Below are positions 51,145-63,329 of a DNA stretch of 64,000 bases, piece after piece. The stretch's first letter is position 1. Each line of letters starts with the position of its first letter. Where the stretch lies: the NCBI GenBank assembly GCA_035610365.1, contig CM069436.1:86863912-86927911 (forward strand). The letters run 5' to 3'. The stretch comes from Aquatica leii (lineage: Eukaryota > Arthropoda > Insecta > Coleoptera > Lampyridae). The position numbers and the translations under genes are program-made. The notes under the pieces are model-generated. The model made no database searches. It was not told the DNA's origin and worked only from the letters and a program-made list of their open reading frames with translations.

Positions 51145-52335
51145 TTGTGGATGTGTTGGTAGCGAGAAATTCGCTAGCGTAAAGATACATTTTCATTTTA
51201 CAGCGCGTTTTGATTTCCCTTTGTTATCATAGCAACTTTGGTCACTCGCACATGTTCTTTTACTTTAGAAAATCCCTATGACAAACTAATAAGACATGCA
51301 CGGAAGATATGAACTATACCGCATGCATATTCTGTTAATCTGCGTTAGATAAGGAAATTGACACCCCCGTTTAAAGTTCTGTTACAGTGGAAAGAATTAC
51401 GACGAATTGGCGGGCACACTTGTAGATATACCTCAATTTGCTTCGGGAAGCTTAGCGCACTTTGCTTTTAATCAATCGTATAAAACTTATTTGCGGTAAT
51501 TGTGTATATGTTTCAGCGGAAATTTGAAGGGATTTGTTTTGGATATGCCATTAGGTAATCGCATATTTGGAACGCTAAGTATCATGTTACTTATATTTAA
51601 TTATGTGCTTTGAGGTCGGTCGTATGCACGCACGGCTTGACATATTACGCTTATTATAACGACTAACGTACGCCACTTTTTTGTCCTGTATGATTAGTCG
51701 TACTGCGATATAGTTGGTGAACCCTTAGTTGTTAGATATTTCTTTCGTTCAAATAAATATAATCGTTGTTAGATTTGTGTTAGTCGATTTATTTACCTTT
51801 GTCAGGTGTAAATGGGCATCTGTAGTGTATATTTCTCCAGTTTTGGCGCTCGTTTAATTACGTTATATTCGGCACATCAGAGATCAAGCTGAATCTTATC
51901 AGTTATACACCTACAACTTACTCTCCGACATTCTGAGCTACTGCACGTTTAAGTTCTTGCCGTAACAGGTTCTTAATAGCCCTCAAGCCTAATCTCTAAT
52001 CTTGTTATGCCCCATAAAGTTACAACTTGTTTGCTATTACTTTCGATTCTATATACTTAGCCTCAAAGGGTAAATATCTAGCGTTTACAAGAGCTTCTAA
52101 TCTCCCTCTGATTGTCATATATGCTAAACCACACGTTGGCTCGACGAATTTTAGCTAACGAGTTTACACAATCTCGAACTGCTTTAAAGCGTACTATTCT
52201 AAGTCTAAAGCTCTGCTGCTTGGCTATCAGTACCCATTTAGATACTCCTATTTTGATAACATTTCTTAATCATTTCTTGAGCACAAGCGGATATTGCAAT
52301 AATTTTTGCTTGGAATACGGTTTCTAGATAGCCCA
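51145..52335. other. Unassigned DNA
   Basis: No recognised coding or repeat feature. It lies between two antisense non-LTR fragments and may hold unreadable parts of either. Confidence 0.35.
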
Positions 52336-52339
52336 GGTT

Positions 52340-53465
52340 CACGTTAAAGCTGTTCCCTGATCTACTGCCAGCGATTCTCGCTTCAGTCCTTTGTGCACTG
52401 TTTTCTCCTTTCGTTTTGTCGGTATCACTATCCGATAAAGTTGTAGAAGTAGATAGTTGACCGATTCTGTCCGGCTTCATTTAGCATGTAGTTTTTGTTT
52501 ATGTGATCAAAAGGTATGGTATCCTACTCTAGCACGAGTGTTCCCACATTCGTGCCAAAGTTTCTAATCCTACGACTAAATGTAAAAATGGACAGTCTAA
52601 GGAAGTGAACGTCGTTGACATTGCCCTTGTGATTCATAAGCAAGCAAGACTTGTTGTTATAAATGTTGTTCTTTTGGATTTACGCTACCAAATTAGAGAT
52701 CCATATGTGACTGTAAAATATAACCATAAGGTATTTCGGGTATTAGTCCTCAAGTTTTACATATCAGACTCCTACAGTGTCAAAATGCCCGAGTAGCATT
52801 GTTGATTGTTTTCCTAAAGTGAGCGTGCAAGATTAATTTCGTATCTAAAACAAGTCCCAAATATTTATCGTCATTCCTAGTTAAAGTTCTTTCTCCCACA
52901 ATTAAAGTTTCTGCAAATCATGAAATTTCCTTCTTCTTGTGAAGGTTACTATTGTTGCCTTGGTAGAATTCACTATTAGTCCCTCTGCTTTACACCAGTT
53001 GTCCACAACTCTCCCAAACTACCTCTCTGGTTACATTGTACAGCAAACTTGTAATTTTTCCTCCAGCTATCGCAGAGCTGATCCATTTTTCTACAAACCA
53101 AAAAACAAAAAATTGTTTGACTTTTGACAGCCTTCCAAATAGAGTCAAAAGATGTGTTATCAAATGCTTCCTTTATATTTAAGAGAGCTCCCAGTCAAAT
53201 CTCTTGTTTGATTAGAGACCTTTCAATCCATTGTGTTTGAGTTCATAAACGCTCGGTTTAAATGATTTACCAGTTTGGTAAGCATATTGGTGTCGATATA
53301 AAGATGCTGTATCTAGTGCTTCGTCTTTAATATATCTATTAATTTTTCTATAGTCTATAGCATAAAAGATGTCCAGCAAATTGGACGAAAATATTTTGCT
53401 TGAGCGTATGATTCTCGCCCTGGCTTAGGTATATTAAACTCAATTGTCTAGTAGCTGCTACTTCC
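52340..53465 (-). pseudogene. R1-clade non-LTR retrotransposon RT (antisense)
   Basis: From about 53440: 'ESYAQAKYFRPICWTSFML' and 'RYIKDEALDTASLYRHQYAY' with 'QTGKSF' (family YRPISLTSFLLKTLEKLVDRYIRDExL...QHAYQxGKS), 'LGALLNIKEAFDNTSFDSIW' (first catalytic block, D changed to N), 'VKSQTI', then 'ERTLTRNDDKYLGLVLDTKL' with 'HAHFRKTINNATRAF' and 'RSLICKT'. The (F/Y)ADD block is not readable. It ends with 'KGLKRESLAV', within the region before RNase H. Multiple frameshifts. Same clade as 43955-45545. Confidence 0.83.
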
Positions 53466-53479
53466 TCAGCGAGTATCTT

Positions 53480-53645
53480 GGTAAAAAAGCTTTTCAATTG
53501 TACATACATGATTCCTCAGTTGTTTCCAAAGTCGGTTCTTGTGTCTTTTTTGAAAATTGGTATACTGATGCTCTGTTTCCAACGTTCTGCTAAGATTTTT
53601 CTTCCGTCAGAGCGATTAAAACACGCAACAAAAAAGTTGAATTGT
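53480..53645 (-). pseudogene. RTE-like RT scrap
   Basis: Minus strand: 'ILAERWKQSISIPIFKKDTR' and 'TDFGNN' match the RTE/CR1 RT entry block (IPEEWxxxxIxPIFKKGDRxxCxNYRGI). It abuts the R1-clade fragment in the same orientation; about 165 bp only. Confidence 0.6.
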
Positions 53646-53649
53646 TTCT

Positions 53650-56600
53650 TGTTAAATACGATTTTTGTATCCGCTGATTGCCATCAGCTTATTCGACACG
53701 ACCATCACATTAGAAGTAAAGCATTTGATTCCTCAAGTCTTCTTAGTAAATAGTAACGTTGAAATATTCTGCTTTTGGATTGGGTGCGTTTTGTGATCTA
53801 GACTTATTGATTTGTCCCTTTTGTCGAATTTTATCTCTAATGTCTTTAGTTCTCTCTTAGTGCAAAACTTGTTTCTTATGAAAGCAACTACGTCCTGTGT
53901 TTCTATAATGCTCTTGATCCAAAGTGTATCGGAGCAATCGCGCGAGTCAGTTCAGTCAGCTGACGCTATGCATCGTATCAAAAACCTCAGCAACTGTCAA
54001 AAAACTGCAACAAAAAATCCTATTTTTCCTTTCTAACAAGAAAAAATTATCAAAATTTGGTATCGTCGCAATAATTTTGAATTACTTCCCAATTGGTTTT
54101 CTATTACTACTTCAGCCTTTAACCACGCCCACTTTTACATCGTAACCAATCAGGACCGCGTTTACCAGTCGTGACGTTGTTTCTTTTTATATCATAATAC
54201 TTTCCTTTATTAATAACTAATATTTGTACAATGGAGTCTCGAGTGAATGCATGCAAATCTTCTAAAACCCTAAAAAGTTATAGCTTATGTCACCGTGTAT
54301 CACTACCTAGTCAAAAGCATAATTTATAAACTCAAAAACGTTCTTAGGTTTTATACTTGTACAATTTGATTCATTAACTCAATAGCACTAAAATATTCAG
54401 TCCTAACTGAGTAACTAAGGATCAAATCTAGTCAGGTATGTAAATTCGTATAAACGTATAAGGACATTGTGTGCACAGAAAGGATAAAATACCCTCCGTG
54501 AATCTGCTAAATTTGTCCTTAATTTAAACGTAAATATATAAATAATTAGCATAATTAAAATTGAACTTTTTGGAAAATTTACAAAGGACTAAATTTTTTT
54601 TAATATAAATAACTTTTACAAAACAAAAGCTTGCGTACGGATTATATTAATAGTAATCAAATACAATTGTATTTACTTCTAGACACGCAATTGTATAAAA
54701 TAAAGACAAAGTCAGACGTGAGATTTAATATAATAATAAATATTGATTTTTGTGAATTATCAGACGTGATACAAAGTTTATTGGAAAATAAGTTGCAAAG
54801 AAGGAGGGAGTTTCAGCAACAATTTATTTTAATAAAACCTGACAAGATATACCATTTATTACGGGTAAAATCAATATAATATAACCGTCGTCGCTGATAA
54901 AATCGATCTTAAGTATGAATTACTTATGCGACAGACCGAATCTATATTAACATCTAAATTTTGTTTGATTATACATTAGCGCGTAAGCTTTGATTGTTGA
55001 AGCGTAATCATGGTTAGAGGAAAAGAAAAAACCCACATGAGCTTTATACGACGATAAAGAGCAGAGCGTGTCGTAAAGATCTTAGTTTACGGTTCTTATA
55101 AGAACTAATAAGTTGGCGACCACTGCAATAAAAAAACGAAAGAGTCCTGGACGAACTAATGCGATTATGACATTTAGTGTTATGTTAGAAGCGATAGTGA
55201 AAATGATCAAAGAAAGCAAGGAAAATTAGGGACAGAATGCTTGAGGGATACGGATTATAGACCGCATCAGCAATACCGAAGAAAATATAAAGAATAATTT
55301 GCGTCTTGAGAATCATCTTGAAACTACAAACAATTTTCTCGGTGTATTCGAGTCAACGTTATTCTGTCATAAAACGAACCAAAATGTCATCAATAACCAC
55401 ACCTGCTGTGTCAGTTAATAGATCTCATAAAGCTTCTAGTGCGAATGTGCCGATCAAGTAACATCTGCCTTTAACGCAATACCACCGAGGGGCGATAGAA
55501 AAGCTCATAATTCGCGAACGAAAAAATATCGATTCGAGCAAACTAAACTTACAAAAATATTTTAATTTGTTGGGGGTTGCGGATAATTTAACAACTACTA
55601 TGAATATTCAGAGTTGCCGAATTCACGCTCAGAACTCAAAAGACTCTGTCCACTTCCTTAGATCCTTCTGTATTATAACGAAAACTTCTCTTTCCCTCGC
55701 GCTATTTGTTATATTCATCATTGCGCAAAACGAAATACAAAGATTATTACAAACCCCTCTTTCAGCAATGGACTGAAGATTTAAAGTTTATTTTGTTTTA
55801 TAACATTTTTATGGGATATATAAAGTTGCTGTTTCACTTTTTTTATTAGCTTACCCTCATTTTGTATTCGCAGGCCCAAGAAAAACCTTTCGGTTGGTAT
55901 TTTTTCGTTGCTCGTTTAGTTGAAATTCATTTGAACGCTGAATTCAATGGGATAACGACCTTATAAATGCGATAAGAAAAATCAAAATTAATTTTTATTC
56001 GTTCGGGTTTTGCTTCGCAGCGCTCGCATTAAGAATAAATAATCGAAATTTTGTTAGCAATTATTAAAAGTATTGATTTTAGTGGAATAATTTTAAAAAA
56101 GGTAAAAAAACGCGTGACATACGATATATCAAAGTCGAGCGACATTTTTTATCTTCTCATTTAAAAGAAGTAAAAAGTAGTGAGACGGATAGAATGCTGC
56201 ACTTCGGGGCCAATGATGCAGTGTTATATATCCATTTTATGAGAGATTCCGCTACGAAATTGGTTTCTTATATTCATTCTGCCCCTCTGTAGGTTTAATT
56301 GAAAAATCCCCTGATAGCAAATATCTTTTACTCGACGTGATGCCATTTAAAGTATTGATAGGCAGATATGTTATTTATGAATATCCGTCGATACGAAATG
56401 GATGTTTTTCGATATATTTTATGACAATCTCGTTTTTTCACCAATAGCTTAATATATTCAAATTAAACAGCAAGAGGCAGACGACAGAAAGTAAAATATG
56501 TTCACGTCAACTTAAAAAGAATATACTATAGGCACTGTTAGCACTGATTCAGTTTCAGTAAGGAACAAAATACAAATATTCTGATAAAAGAACGTAATAT

Positions 56601-57280
56601 ACATTTTTTCCGAAATAACAAGCAAAGAAAAAAACTAAAAAATAAGATAAAAAAAATATATAAACAAATAAACAATCAACGAAACAGAGTCAGACGGAAA
56701 ACAGGCTGAGAGATGACCAAAAAAATACAACAAAAAAGAAGTTATAGAAAAAGCAGAACGATAAAAATAAGTAAAATAAAAAAATTAATAGAAAACACGA
56801 CATGAACCACTAAGTCATCAATCAGAAACATAAAACAAAAAAAATTACAGTCAATTGAAAAGAATTAACTGTCAAAACATAAACATTATATGTGTTCCAA
56901 TTCGAAGTAAATAAAATAGAATAATTATACTATATAAAAAGACTGTAAATTGTAACGCAAAATATAAGAGAAAAAAAGTAAATACAAAATCTAAAAATTT
57001 TAGTATATTATATGATGGAAATCAAATGAGAAAGAAGAGATAAAAAAGAATGAAAACAATCAACATTACCAAAATGAAAACAAAAATAACCAAAAAAGCG
57101 CGCGTATAGAAAAAAAACAGAAAGAAACAAAGTCCCATGTGAACCTAAAGTTCTATTATTTTTTGCTTCCAATCTTTTCTCATCTTTCTTTATCTTAAGT
57201 ATTTGTTGTGCATTCTCTTCTATGTTGTCTTAAACACCCTTTCTCTTCTACCTTTTTTTGACCTTGATATTTATACTTAG
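53650..57280. other. Long unassigned segment, A-rich at its right end
   Basis: I recognise no gene or repeat in 3.6 kb. Open frames at 54631-54879 and 55567-55776 have no motif. From about 56470 to 57120 the plus strand is markedly A-rich (long AAAA and GAAAA runs), which gives many false open frames and argues against coding. GC-richer islands at 55180-55520 show no convincing splice-bounded exon. Confidence 0.35.
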
Positions 57281-57282
57281 AG

Positions 57283-57362
57283 CCGTCGTTGTGTAGTGGA
57301 CCAAGCGTTTGCCGCTCATTTACTACGCTGACGAAACATGAGTTCAAATCCCGGAAACGTCA
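57283..57362 (+). repeat. tRNA-derived sequence (SINE head or tRNA pseudogene)
   Basis: GTTGTGTAGTGGACCAAGCG resembles the RNA polymerase III A box (TRGCNNAGYNGG) and GAGTTCAAATCCC the B box (GGTTCGANTCC), about 50 bp apart as in a tRNA. Arms do not close into a convincing functional cloverleaf. Following sequence to about 57470 has no gene, which fits a SINE body with a T/A-rich end. Confidence 0.55.
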
Positions 57363-57479
57363 AGAATTTGTAACATCGGGTAGGCTCTTACTGTTCGGAA
57401 TTAGCATAAAACACTAATGCGATAGAGATAAACCGAAAACCAACAAAAGCGGTATAGAAAAGAGCTACCAATGCCGTTT

Positions 57480-58205
57480 CATGATTTTTTAGAAGTAAAA
57501 AAAAACTTTTATTATAGTCTAAGTGTATATGTTAATTTTTATTTAAAGAAATTTAAATTATAAACCGATTAGACAACAAAAAATAATGTAAGCGCAAATA
57601 CTTGAGTAGCCATTAAAATCAATAAAAAAATCAATGCTTACGGTCAATTTTCAACTTTTCTAGTTGATCTTTTTGCCGCAAGAGGCAAGGAGAGCGAGTA
57701 ATTTTGCTGTCCTATTTTATTTCATTTCCAGTCTTACCGTCGTTCACGTTACTTCGTGTCAAGTTAAAGAATCGTTTCAGTCTAGATTTTCTTCTGTAAA
57801 TATTCACCTTATTTAATTCTTTTTAGGAAAAAATACATATTTTGGAAACAAAATGTATAACCATCTAAGAAACTCTTTCGTTGCCGATTTTTATTAGATG
57901 TTGATATATTGAAGGTTTGCGTTTCACACGTGATTTGAATGATACACCTTTCGTAGTTTTAGCTCCCAGCTTGGTTACCCTTTTTTTCTCTTTGCTGGAT
58001 TCATTTTGCTTGTGCTATGGATGCTACCGGTTGGGTCCCTTGTCTATAACAAAGATTAGTTGCAATGACCTATCATTGACCTGCGAATAGATAACAGTAG
58101 AAGGCTCGAATGAAAACTTTCTATCTTAAAGAAATTACCACCAAAGTCAACTAACTACAAATGATTCTTGTCACTACATACTCTTTTTCTTTAAATACGC
58201 TAAAA
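57480..58205. other. Unassigned AT-rich DNA
   Basis: No recognised feature. Confidence 0.35.
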
Positions 58206-58209
58206 TACG

Positions 58210-58375
58210 CTGTTGTGTTGCGAGTTTGAGGGTCCTTTCCTGCTGCTTAAACTTACTTTTCTATTTGCAAAGAAAGGTGGCGTAGGGTACCGACTCACCA
58301 CTCTAATCCTGTTACTACTATCTTGATCCACGACTATCTCTGATAGCTAGCCAAAGTAGGTGAGTCTAGGATCTA
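58210..58375. repeat. Dispersed repeat 'TR-B', copy 2
   Basis: Matches 26131-26300 in order and orientation (GTTGCGAGTTTGAGG, CTATTTGCAAAGAAA, GTGGCGTAGGGTACC, CTCACCA). It lies just outside the 3' end of the antisense Penelope element. Confidence 0.55.
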
Positions 58376-58404
58376 CTTTTTCAACCTTTCACAGTTAGTG
58401 TGTT

Positions 58405-58870
58405 ACAGATAAGAACGTTTTCCGGGTTTAGACCGTGTCAATGTTGTAACTGAAGTTGCTAATGCTCACTTTCGTAAAGAAATTCATTAGAGCGTCAAAG
58501 AAATCTAAGAAATCAAAAAAGCAACCGAAATCGAAGTAAGAACCTCTACAGAGTTAGATAATCAACATGTAGAAAACTATAAAGTTGTTAGTTAGATAGT
58601 AAACCGCAAATTTCAAAAAATTTATTTCAATTATACATTTTTTGAAATTCGCGGTTGTAATATTTACTATCTAACTAATAGCTTCATAGTTTCCTACAAG
58701 ATGGCGTTTAACCTCAGACTTATTAGGTAATCAACTTGTAAAGAAACTCTAAAAAGGTATAAAATAAATCGATAAAATGGAAACAAACGACAATCTAACA
58801 AAGAACCACTTTAAAGTTAGATAGACCTAGTCAAATTCTAAACTCGATAGAAGTGAGTAAAAGGTAATCT
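58405..58870 (-). repeat. Penelope 3' noncoding and terminal repeat (antisense), with foldback insertion
   Basis: On the minus strand 58870-58740 matches 29199-29300 (TAGAATTTGACTAGG, TGGTTCTTTGTTAGATTGTCG, ACAAGTTGATTACCTAA). The terminal module follows at 58560-58405, ending with the conserved AAAACGTTCTTATC and a hammerhead-like core near 58490-58450 (TAATGAA...GAGC...; core mutated). Between them, 58571-58735 is a second element of the foldback family seen at 21529. ATAATCAAC and GTAATCAAC occur on both sides of the insertion. Confidence 0.7.
58571..58735. mobile_element. Foldback element, second copy (short loop)
   Basis: Arms about 58589-58636 and 58633-58680 (TTAGTTAGATAGTAAA, CGCAAATTTCAAAAAAT, and inverse) with flanking GTAGAAAACTATAAAG and inverse CTTCATAGTTTCCTAC. 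They match the element at 21529-21850, but the loop with the hammerhead-like motif is missing and the left arm lost 8 bp. It is inserted in a Penelope 3' region. Confidence 0.75.
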
Positions 58871-59835
58871 ACGTATACAAAAAAATCGTATTGTCACGGT
58901 TGGATTGGGTTAACAACCGTGAACCAAAAAAGGACACTTCGTGGTCACGATCAAAGTTATTGATGAGCTTGATAATCGAGCTCGTGGATGTAGACAACGA
59001 TTACTAACTACCTGAATAAAACGACTCATACAACCAATGTTCAACAAAGATTTAGTAAAATAATGTATGTTCGTAATCTTGATTCTTTGGTTGACAAATA
59101 GAAACAACGCGATAAACCTTAAATTCAATAAGAGAACGTTTCTGTGCAGGATAAAGCAAGAAGATATCTGTTCGTATGAATGGGTTTGCAATAAATAGAA
59201 TGGCCAAACATTCGCCGGGTCTACCTGTCAGAAGAACGTCGAGAGTTTTCTGATTATTTTCAATTTCCATGGTAAATTTGATATTTGGGTGTAGGTTGTT
59301 TAAATGACCACAAAACCTAGACAATTCGGGTTGACCATGGAACCAAACAATAAACGCGTCCTCAACATACTTAACTCAAACTTTAGGTTTTAACATCGAT
59401 GATTCCAAAGCAACGGTTTTAAAACATTACACAAAAATGTTAGCTACAAGAAGAGATAGAAGAGAACCCACAGTGCGACTTGTTATCAAGTTGGAAGTAA
59501 ATGATAAAAACATATCAATCAAAGAAACCAAACTCAAACCTTTGTCATAATGAGACAAAATCTGTTCGATGATATTAAGCGCATTCTTAATACAAAAAGT
59601 AACATTAAAATTCACAAAAAAATTGTAGAATGCAAGCTTTCTAATTTCCAAACGTTAAAAAAATGGTAAAAGTTGAGAATGTGAGAAGAGGTTTTATCTG
59701 TAAATTTGCTAAGAATGCTGAGCAAAACTTGGCTAACTTGAAGTTGAAAATTGGATAGTACTGACGATAGGTCGAAGAAGAAAATCTGTATAAACGATAT
59801 GGTTTACGTTCACTTTTCAAAATGGGATTTCGAGA
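58871..59835 (-). pseudogene. Penelope-like element RT (antisense)
   Basis: Minus strand from about 59650: 'KLAFYNFFVNFNVTFCIKNA' (family LxxCLxxTYFxFNxxFY), 'LVANIFV', 'VKYVEDAFIVWFHGQPEL' (RT catalytic block, DD changed to ED), 'HLNNLHPNIKFTMEIENNQK', 'LDVLLTGRPGECLAILFIAN', 'YPAQKRSLIEF'. It is followed by the 3' region at 58870-58405. The GIY-YIG domain is missing; about 59050-58880 is unreadable. The active-site change and frameshifts make it inactive. Confidence 0.88.
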
Positions 59836-59924
59836 TAAAAGAGTGCACGTTTCTTCTTAGAGAATAAGATGGATTTTTCAGCGTAATTAGTTTAGTTCAA
59901 AACCTCGGTGGTTGTTGTTTGCTG

Positions 59925-60040
59925 AAAAAATGATGATATCGGTTTTCTAAAGACTGATGTTATTGTTGCATACTCCTCGTTATATGCCGTCCTTTGATTC
60001 CGCTTCGCTGATGCGTGTTCTTCTGGTCTGTTGTGCCGCG
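59925..60040 (-). repeat. Penelope terminal repeat, inverted copy
   Basis: The minus strand matches 63240-63350: ACCAGAAGAACACGCATCAG / ACCAGAACGGACACGGATCAG (first 20 shown), GGAATCAAAGGACGGCATAT, TAACGAGGAGTATGCAAC. It faces the direct copy that starts at 60047, forming a back-to-back junction between the antisense and sense Penelope elements. Confidence 0.7.
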
Positions 60041-60096
60041 TTTTTAGCTCTCTATAACGAGGAGTACACAACAATAACGTCAATTTTTAGAAAATT

Positions 60097-60133
60097 TTCT
60101 AAAAAAGCTGACAGTATGATTAACAAAACGTCA
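60097..60133 (+). ncRNA. Decayed hammerhead-like motif, 5' repeat
   Basis: CTAAAAA, AGCTGACAG-TATGATTAAC, AAAA, CGTC: the same layout as 63337 with more substitutions. Confidence 0.3.
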
Positions 60134-60599
60134 AGTAAAAGTTTTGTTACGCGACAACACCCAAAAAACAGTTCTATATTAGACAACGGCCGTGAAAGTC
60201 TGCATTCTACTATTGAGCACCTCTACAGAAAGAAAATCTATTTGAATACCAGAAAACTAGATAAACTGCAAAAGAAGAAGAACCAAAAGGATAATTCATC
60301 GTGCAAAAAAACGCACTAATCAGCGAAAGAGTACGCGATACATACCATAAATTAAATAAAATATCTGCCAAACTATACATGCCACATCTGGAGTTGAGTT
60401 AAATACTTAATAAAGATCTGTGGTCAACAGTCAATAAAATCAGCTGCAAATATTAAGAATAATTCATATGTATATAAATATCAACGACAAAAAACGAAGT
60501 AAATAAGTTCAACAAAGTAAACGACAAAAAGCATAGTCAAAACCAGAGCTGGATATACAGAAAACAGTCATCAATTTTACGGAACAGCAACTAACAGAA

Positions 60600-61160
60600 A
60601 CACAAACATACAAGAGTGTTTGCTAAAGGATTCAACTTTGCAATCGCACCGACTAAGATATCAAAAAGAGAGATCATAGCGCAGGTAGAATGTGCCATCC
60701 GGAAATTGTCGGATCTTACGGACAGCCAAACCACCAGCAAGAAACATAACCAAGAATTAGTAGAGAGCGTTATTTGACTTACACAAGAATGAAAAATTGA
60801 TCATTCTACGAACTGGCAAAGATAATGCAACGGTGGTAATGAATAAGAACCTCTGCATCAAGGAAATAGACTGGATTCAGACCATTGCTAAAAACTAAAC
60901 AGGAACTTTACTCTGAAGATTAAAGAACTCATAAGAAAGGCTATCAAAGACTCATCCATACCAACAGAAGATCAAAAAAAAACTATTACCATCTGAAAAC
61001 CAACCTCCACGTCTATATGAGTTACTTAAAATGTATTAAGCCATAAACCCTCTAGTACCTATCGTCAGTACCTGCGGATTAGCAACTTATAAGAAAACCG
61101 AACATTTTGTCGAAATTCTCCAAAAACATAATATCGCCACAAGTGATGTTAATGTTAAAA
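60600..61160 (+). pseudogene. Penelope RT N-terminal and fingers region
   Basis: 'VFAKGFNFAIAPTKI' (60610) and 'VECAIRKL' precede 'RILRTAKPPARN'-like and 'ILRTGKDNATVVMNKNLCIK' (family LPADKGNATVVMNxxDY), then 'ENQPPRLYELLK' and 'PLVPIVSTCGLATYKKTEHF' (family LRPIVSTIGSPTYKLAK). These are consecutive Penelope-like RT blocks before the palm. Frames shift several times. Confidence 0.85.
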
Positions 61161-61164
61161 AGTT

Positions 61165-62290
61165 AGTACGTAAAAATTGTGATTGTCAATTTGTATAAGC
61201 GCGCATTTTATTCACTTTCCGGTAATATTTGGTGCAACACAGACCTCTACGCCCAACAAGGCTTTCACCATTAAGTTATTTCACGCAATTCCACGTGAAT
61301 ATGCAAATTAATTTTGTGTCTATGCGAAAGTCCATTTGGGGTGAGTAGTTCTATTCTTTTTTTATTAGATGTTTAAATTGATTCTTTCCTAATTGTCTAT
61401 AGCGGATTTCCATACCCCCCAAACGTTTCCTTTATCGGTGAAGATAACAAACAGATAGTATATTTGGAAAAAAATTTCCATGACGTCACGTCTATTCACA
61501 CCGTCAAAAAATTGGAAATCTTAAAAATCGCGATTTCTTTTAGGAGGAACAGCTACCACCAATTGCTACATTAAGTCGAGTGAAAACGCTGCCCATTCGC
61601 TATCTCAAATGATTGTATGCTTTAAAAACGAACTTTACTTGTGTTAACGCCGTATGTACGTTTTGTGTTAGATTTAATATTACGTTTTAGCTTTTACAGG
61701 TATGGAATTAGCTAATCCCCTACTAGATAAAACCTAACCGTGAGTATTACAATTTCTAGTTTTACGATTAGTACTTCGTTGGCCGTACGTACTTGTTAGG
61801 TTAACACAATTAATTATAAGATCATTTTGTGCGTCACAAAGTTGTATGCAGTGCGCGTCGAGTCTCTAAGTCTTCGATTTTTTTATTTATACTTTTATGA
61901 TTTTGAATTTACAAATATAAAGTCATTCCTTCTTCGAATGTAAAAGTTTAGACCGACTAGGTGAGTTTACTGTACGACGTGTTGCCCAGTATAGGGCGCA
62001 ACTTATATTTTGTCCGACGCATGTATTAGCTTTTAGAAAACTTACGTAATTATATTTATGTACCTTCTTCGTCCTCTTTGGAATTATTGCCTGTGATAAA
62101 ATAAATGTATATTTTGTGTTATTACTTCTGTCGTGTAATTTGTTCTTTTCCAGCTACGGGTAGAATTAAACGATATCTCCCTAATTTAATCTTTCATCGT
62201 TTTAGCGCCTTTTTAGATTTAATTTATAATTTTGCATCACAAAGCCTGCGACTCCCTCTCCGGAAATACTGTGTTAGCCGTTGCTTATTT
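61165..62290. mobile_element. Unidentified insertion splitting the Penelope RT
   Basis: The Penelope frame stops after 'TEHFVEILQKHNIATS' and resumes near 62320 with 'NKLVSFDVESIFTILVLRKT'. The intervening sequence is noncoding and contains ATGACGTCACG (61475), AATAAA-type words (62097) and no recognised gene. It could be a solo LTR or a non-autonomous element; I cannot define its ends or a target duplication. Confidence 0.45.
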
Positions 62291-62309
62291 TTTTGGTTAC
62301 ACGAAAACC

Positions 62310-62860
62310 AGTGTAACAACAAGCTTGTTAGTTTCGACGTAGAATCAATATTTACCATTCTAGTATTGAGAAAAACCTTAGAGATCATTATGATATATGT
62401 TTAACGTTCACCTATTTCTTGTGAAATGGGGAATTCTACAAACAAAATAACAACTATCACCAGTGATAACTAACCGTTTTATGGCAGTCTTTGAACAAGA
62501 AACTATTAATTCAAATAACAGGAAACCAAAATGTTGGTACAGATAAGTAGACAACACCTTCGTCATATAGCCTCACCAACGGGAAACATTACAAGATTGT
62601 CAATAGACGCCAGAAAGAAAATGATATCTTTTCTACACGTTCTAGTATCACGCTCCGACAACAATAGACTAAGCCATAACGTATACCACTACAACACTCA
62701 ACAAACCAATCTACACGCATCCTCGCACCACCATCCACAAAAGAAAATATCTCTCATCAATCCACTTCTAAAGAGAGTAAAGAGGGAATTAGTGACGAAG
62801 AACAAAGACCAGAAGAAGTCAAACATATTGAGAAAGCTCTACACGATAAAACACTGTGAA
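62310..62860 (+). pseudogene. Penelope RT palm/thumb region
   Basis: 'LVSFDVESIFTILVLRKTLE' (family LVSFDVxSLFTxVPxxxTL, first catalytic aspartate kept), followed by 'FLHVLVSRSDNNRLSHNVYH' and 'TNLHASSHHHPQKKISLINP' with 'LLKRVKRELV'. The YxDD block between is destroyed. It ends before the endonuclease domain. Confidence 0.87.
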
Positions 62861-62879
62861 GAAAATAGACCAGCTCATA

Positions 62880-63190
62880 ACACCTAACAAAAATCAGCTC
62901 CCGAGACTACACACCAAAAGTATCTACCAACTAAAATGCATGTACGATAAGAGTTATATCGGCCAAATCAGAAGAAGTATTCAGTGCAGAGTTAAAGAAC
63001 ATCAACAAGACGCCAAACTTACGCGCACAGACAAATCTGAAGTAGCTGAACATCTACATCGTAATGGAGATCACTGAATTGATGAAAGATATTAGCAAGA
63101 AGCAGAAAGTACCACCAGCAAATACTACGCAAATCTCTAGTCATAAACCACCCCAACAATTTCAATCGTGAAGATGGATATAGACTAAGC
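62880..63190 (+). pseudogene. Penelope GIY-YIG endonuclease domain
   Basis: 'KSIYQLKCMYDKSYIGQIRR' contains the GIY-YIG-type YQLxC...YIGQ core, followed by 'SIQCRVKEHQQDAKLTRTDK' and 'SEVAEHLHRNGDH' (family KSAVAEHxxxxGH). The C-terminal 'NHPNNFNREDGYRL'-like segment is visible at 63146-63185 in another frame. It is placed just before the terminal repeat. Confidence 0.87.
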
Positions 63191-63329
63191 AACACGTGAA
63201 GAACATACAAGAAGTTTCCAAGCAGCTACAAACGCTGATCAACGGACCAGAACGGACACGGATCAGCAAAGTAGAATCAAAAGACGGTATATATAACGAA
63301 AAGTACACGACCATAACATTGCTCTTTAG

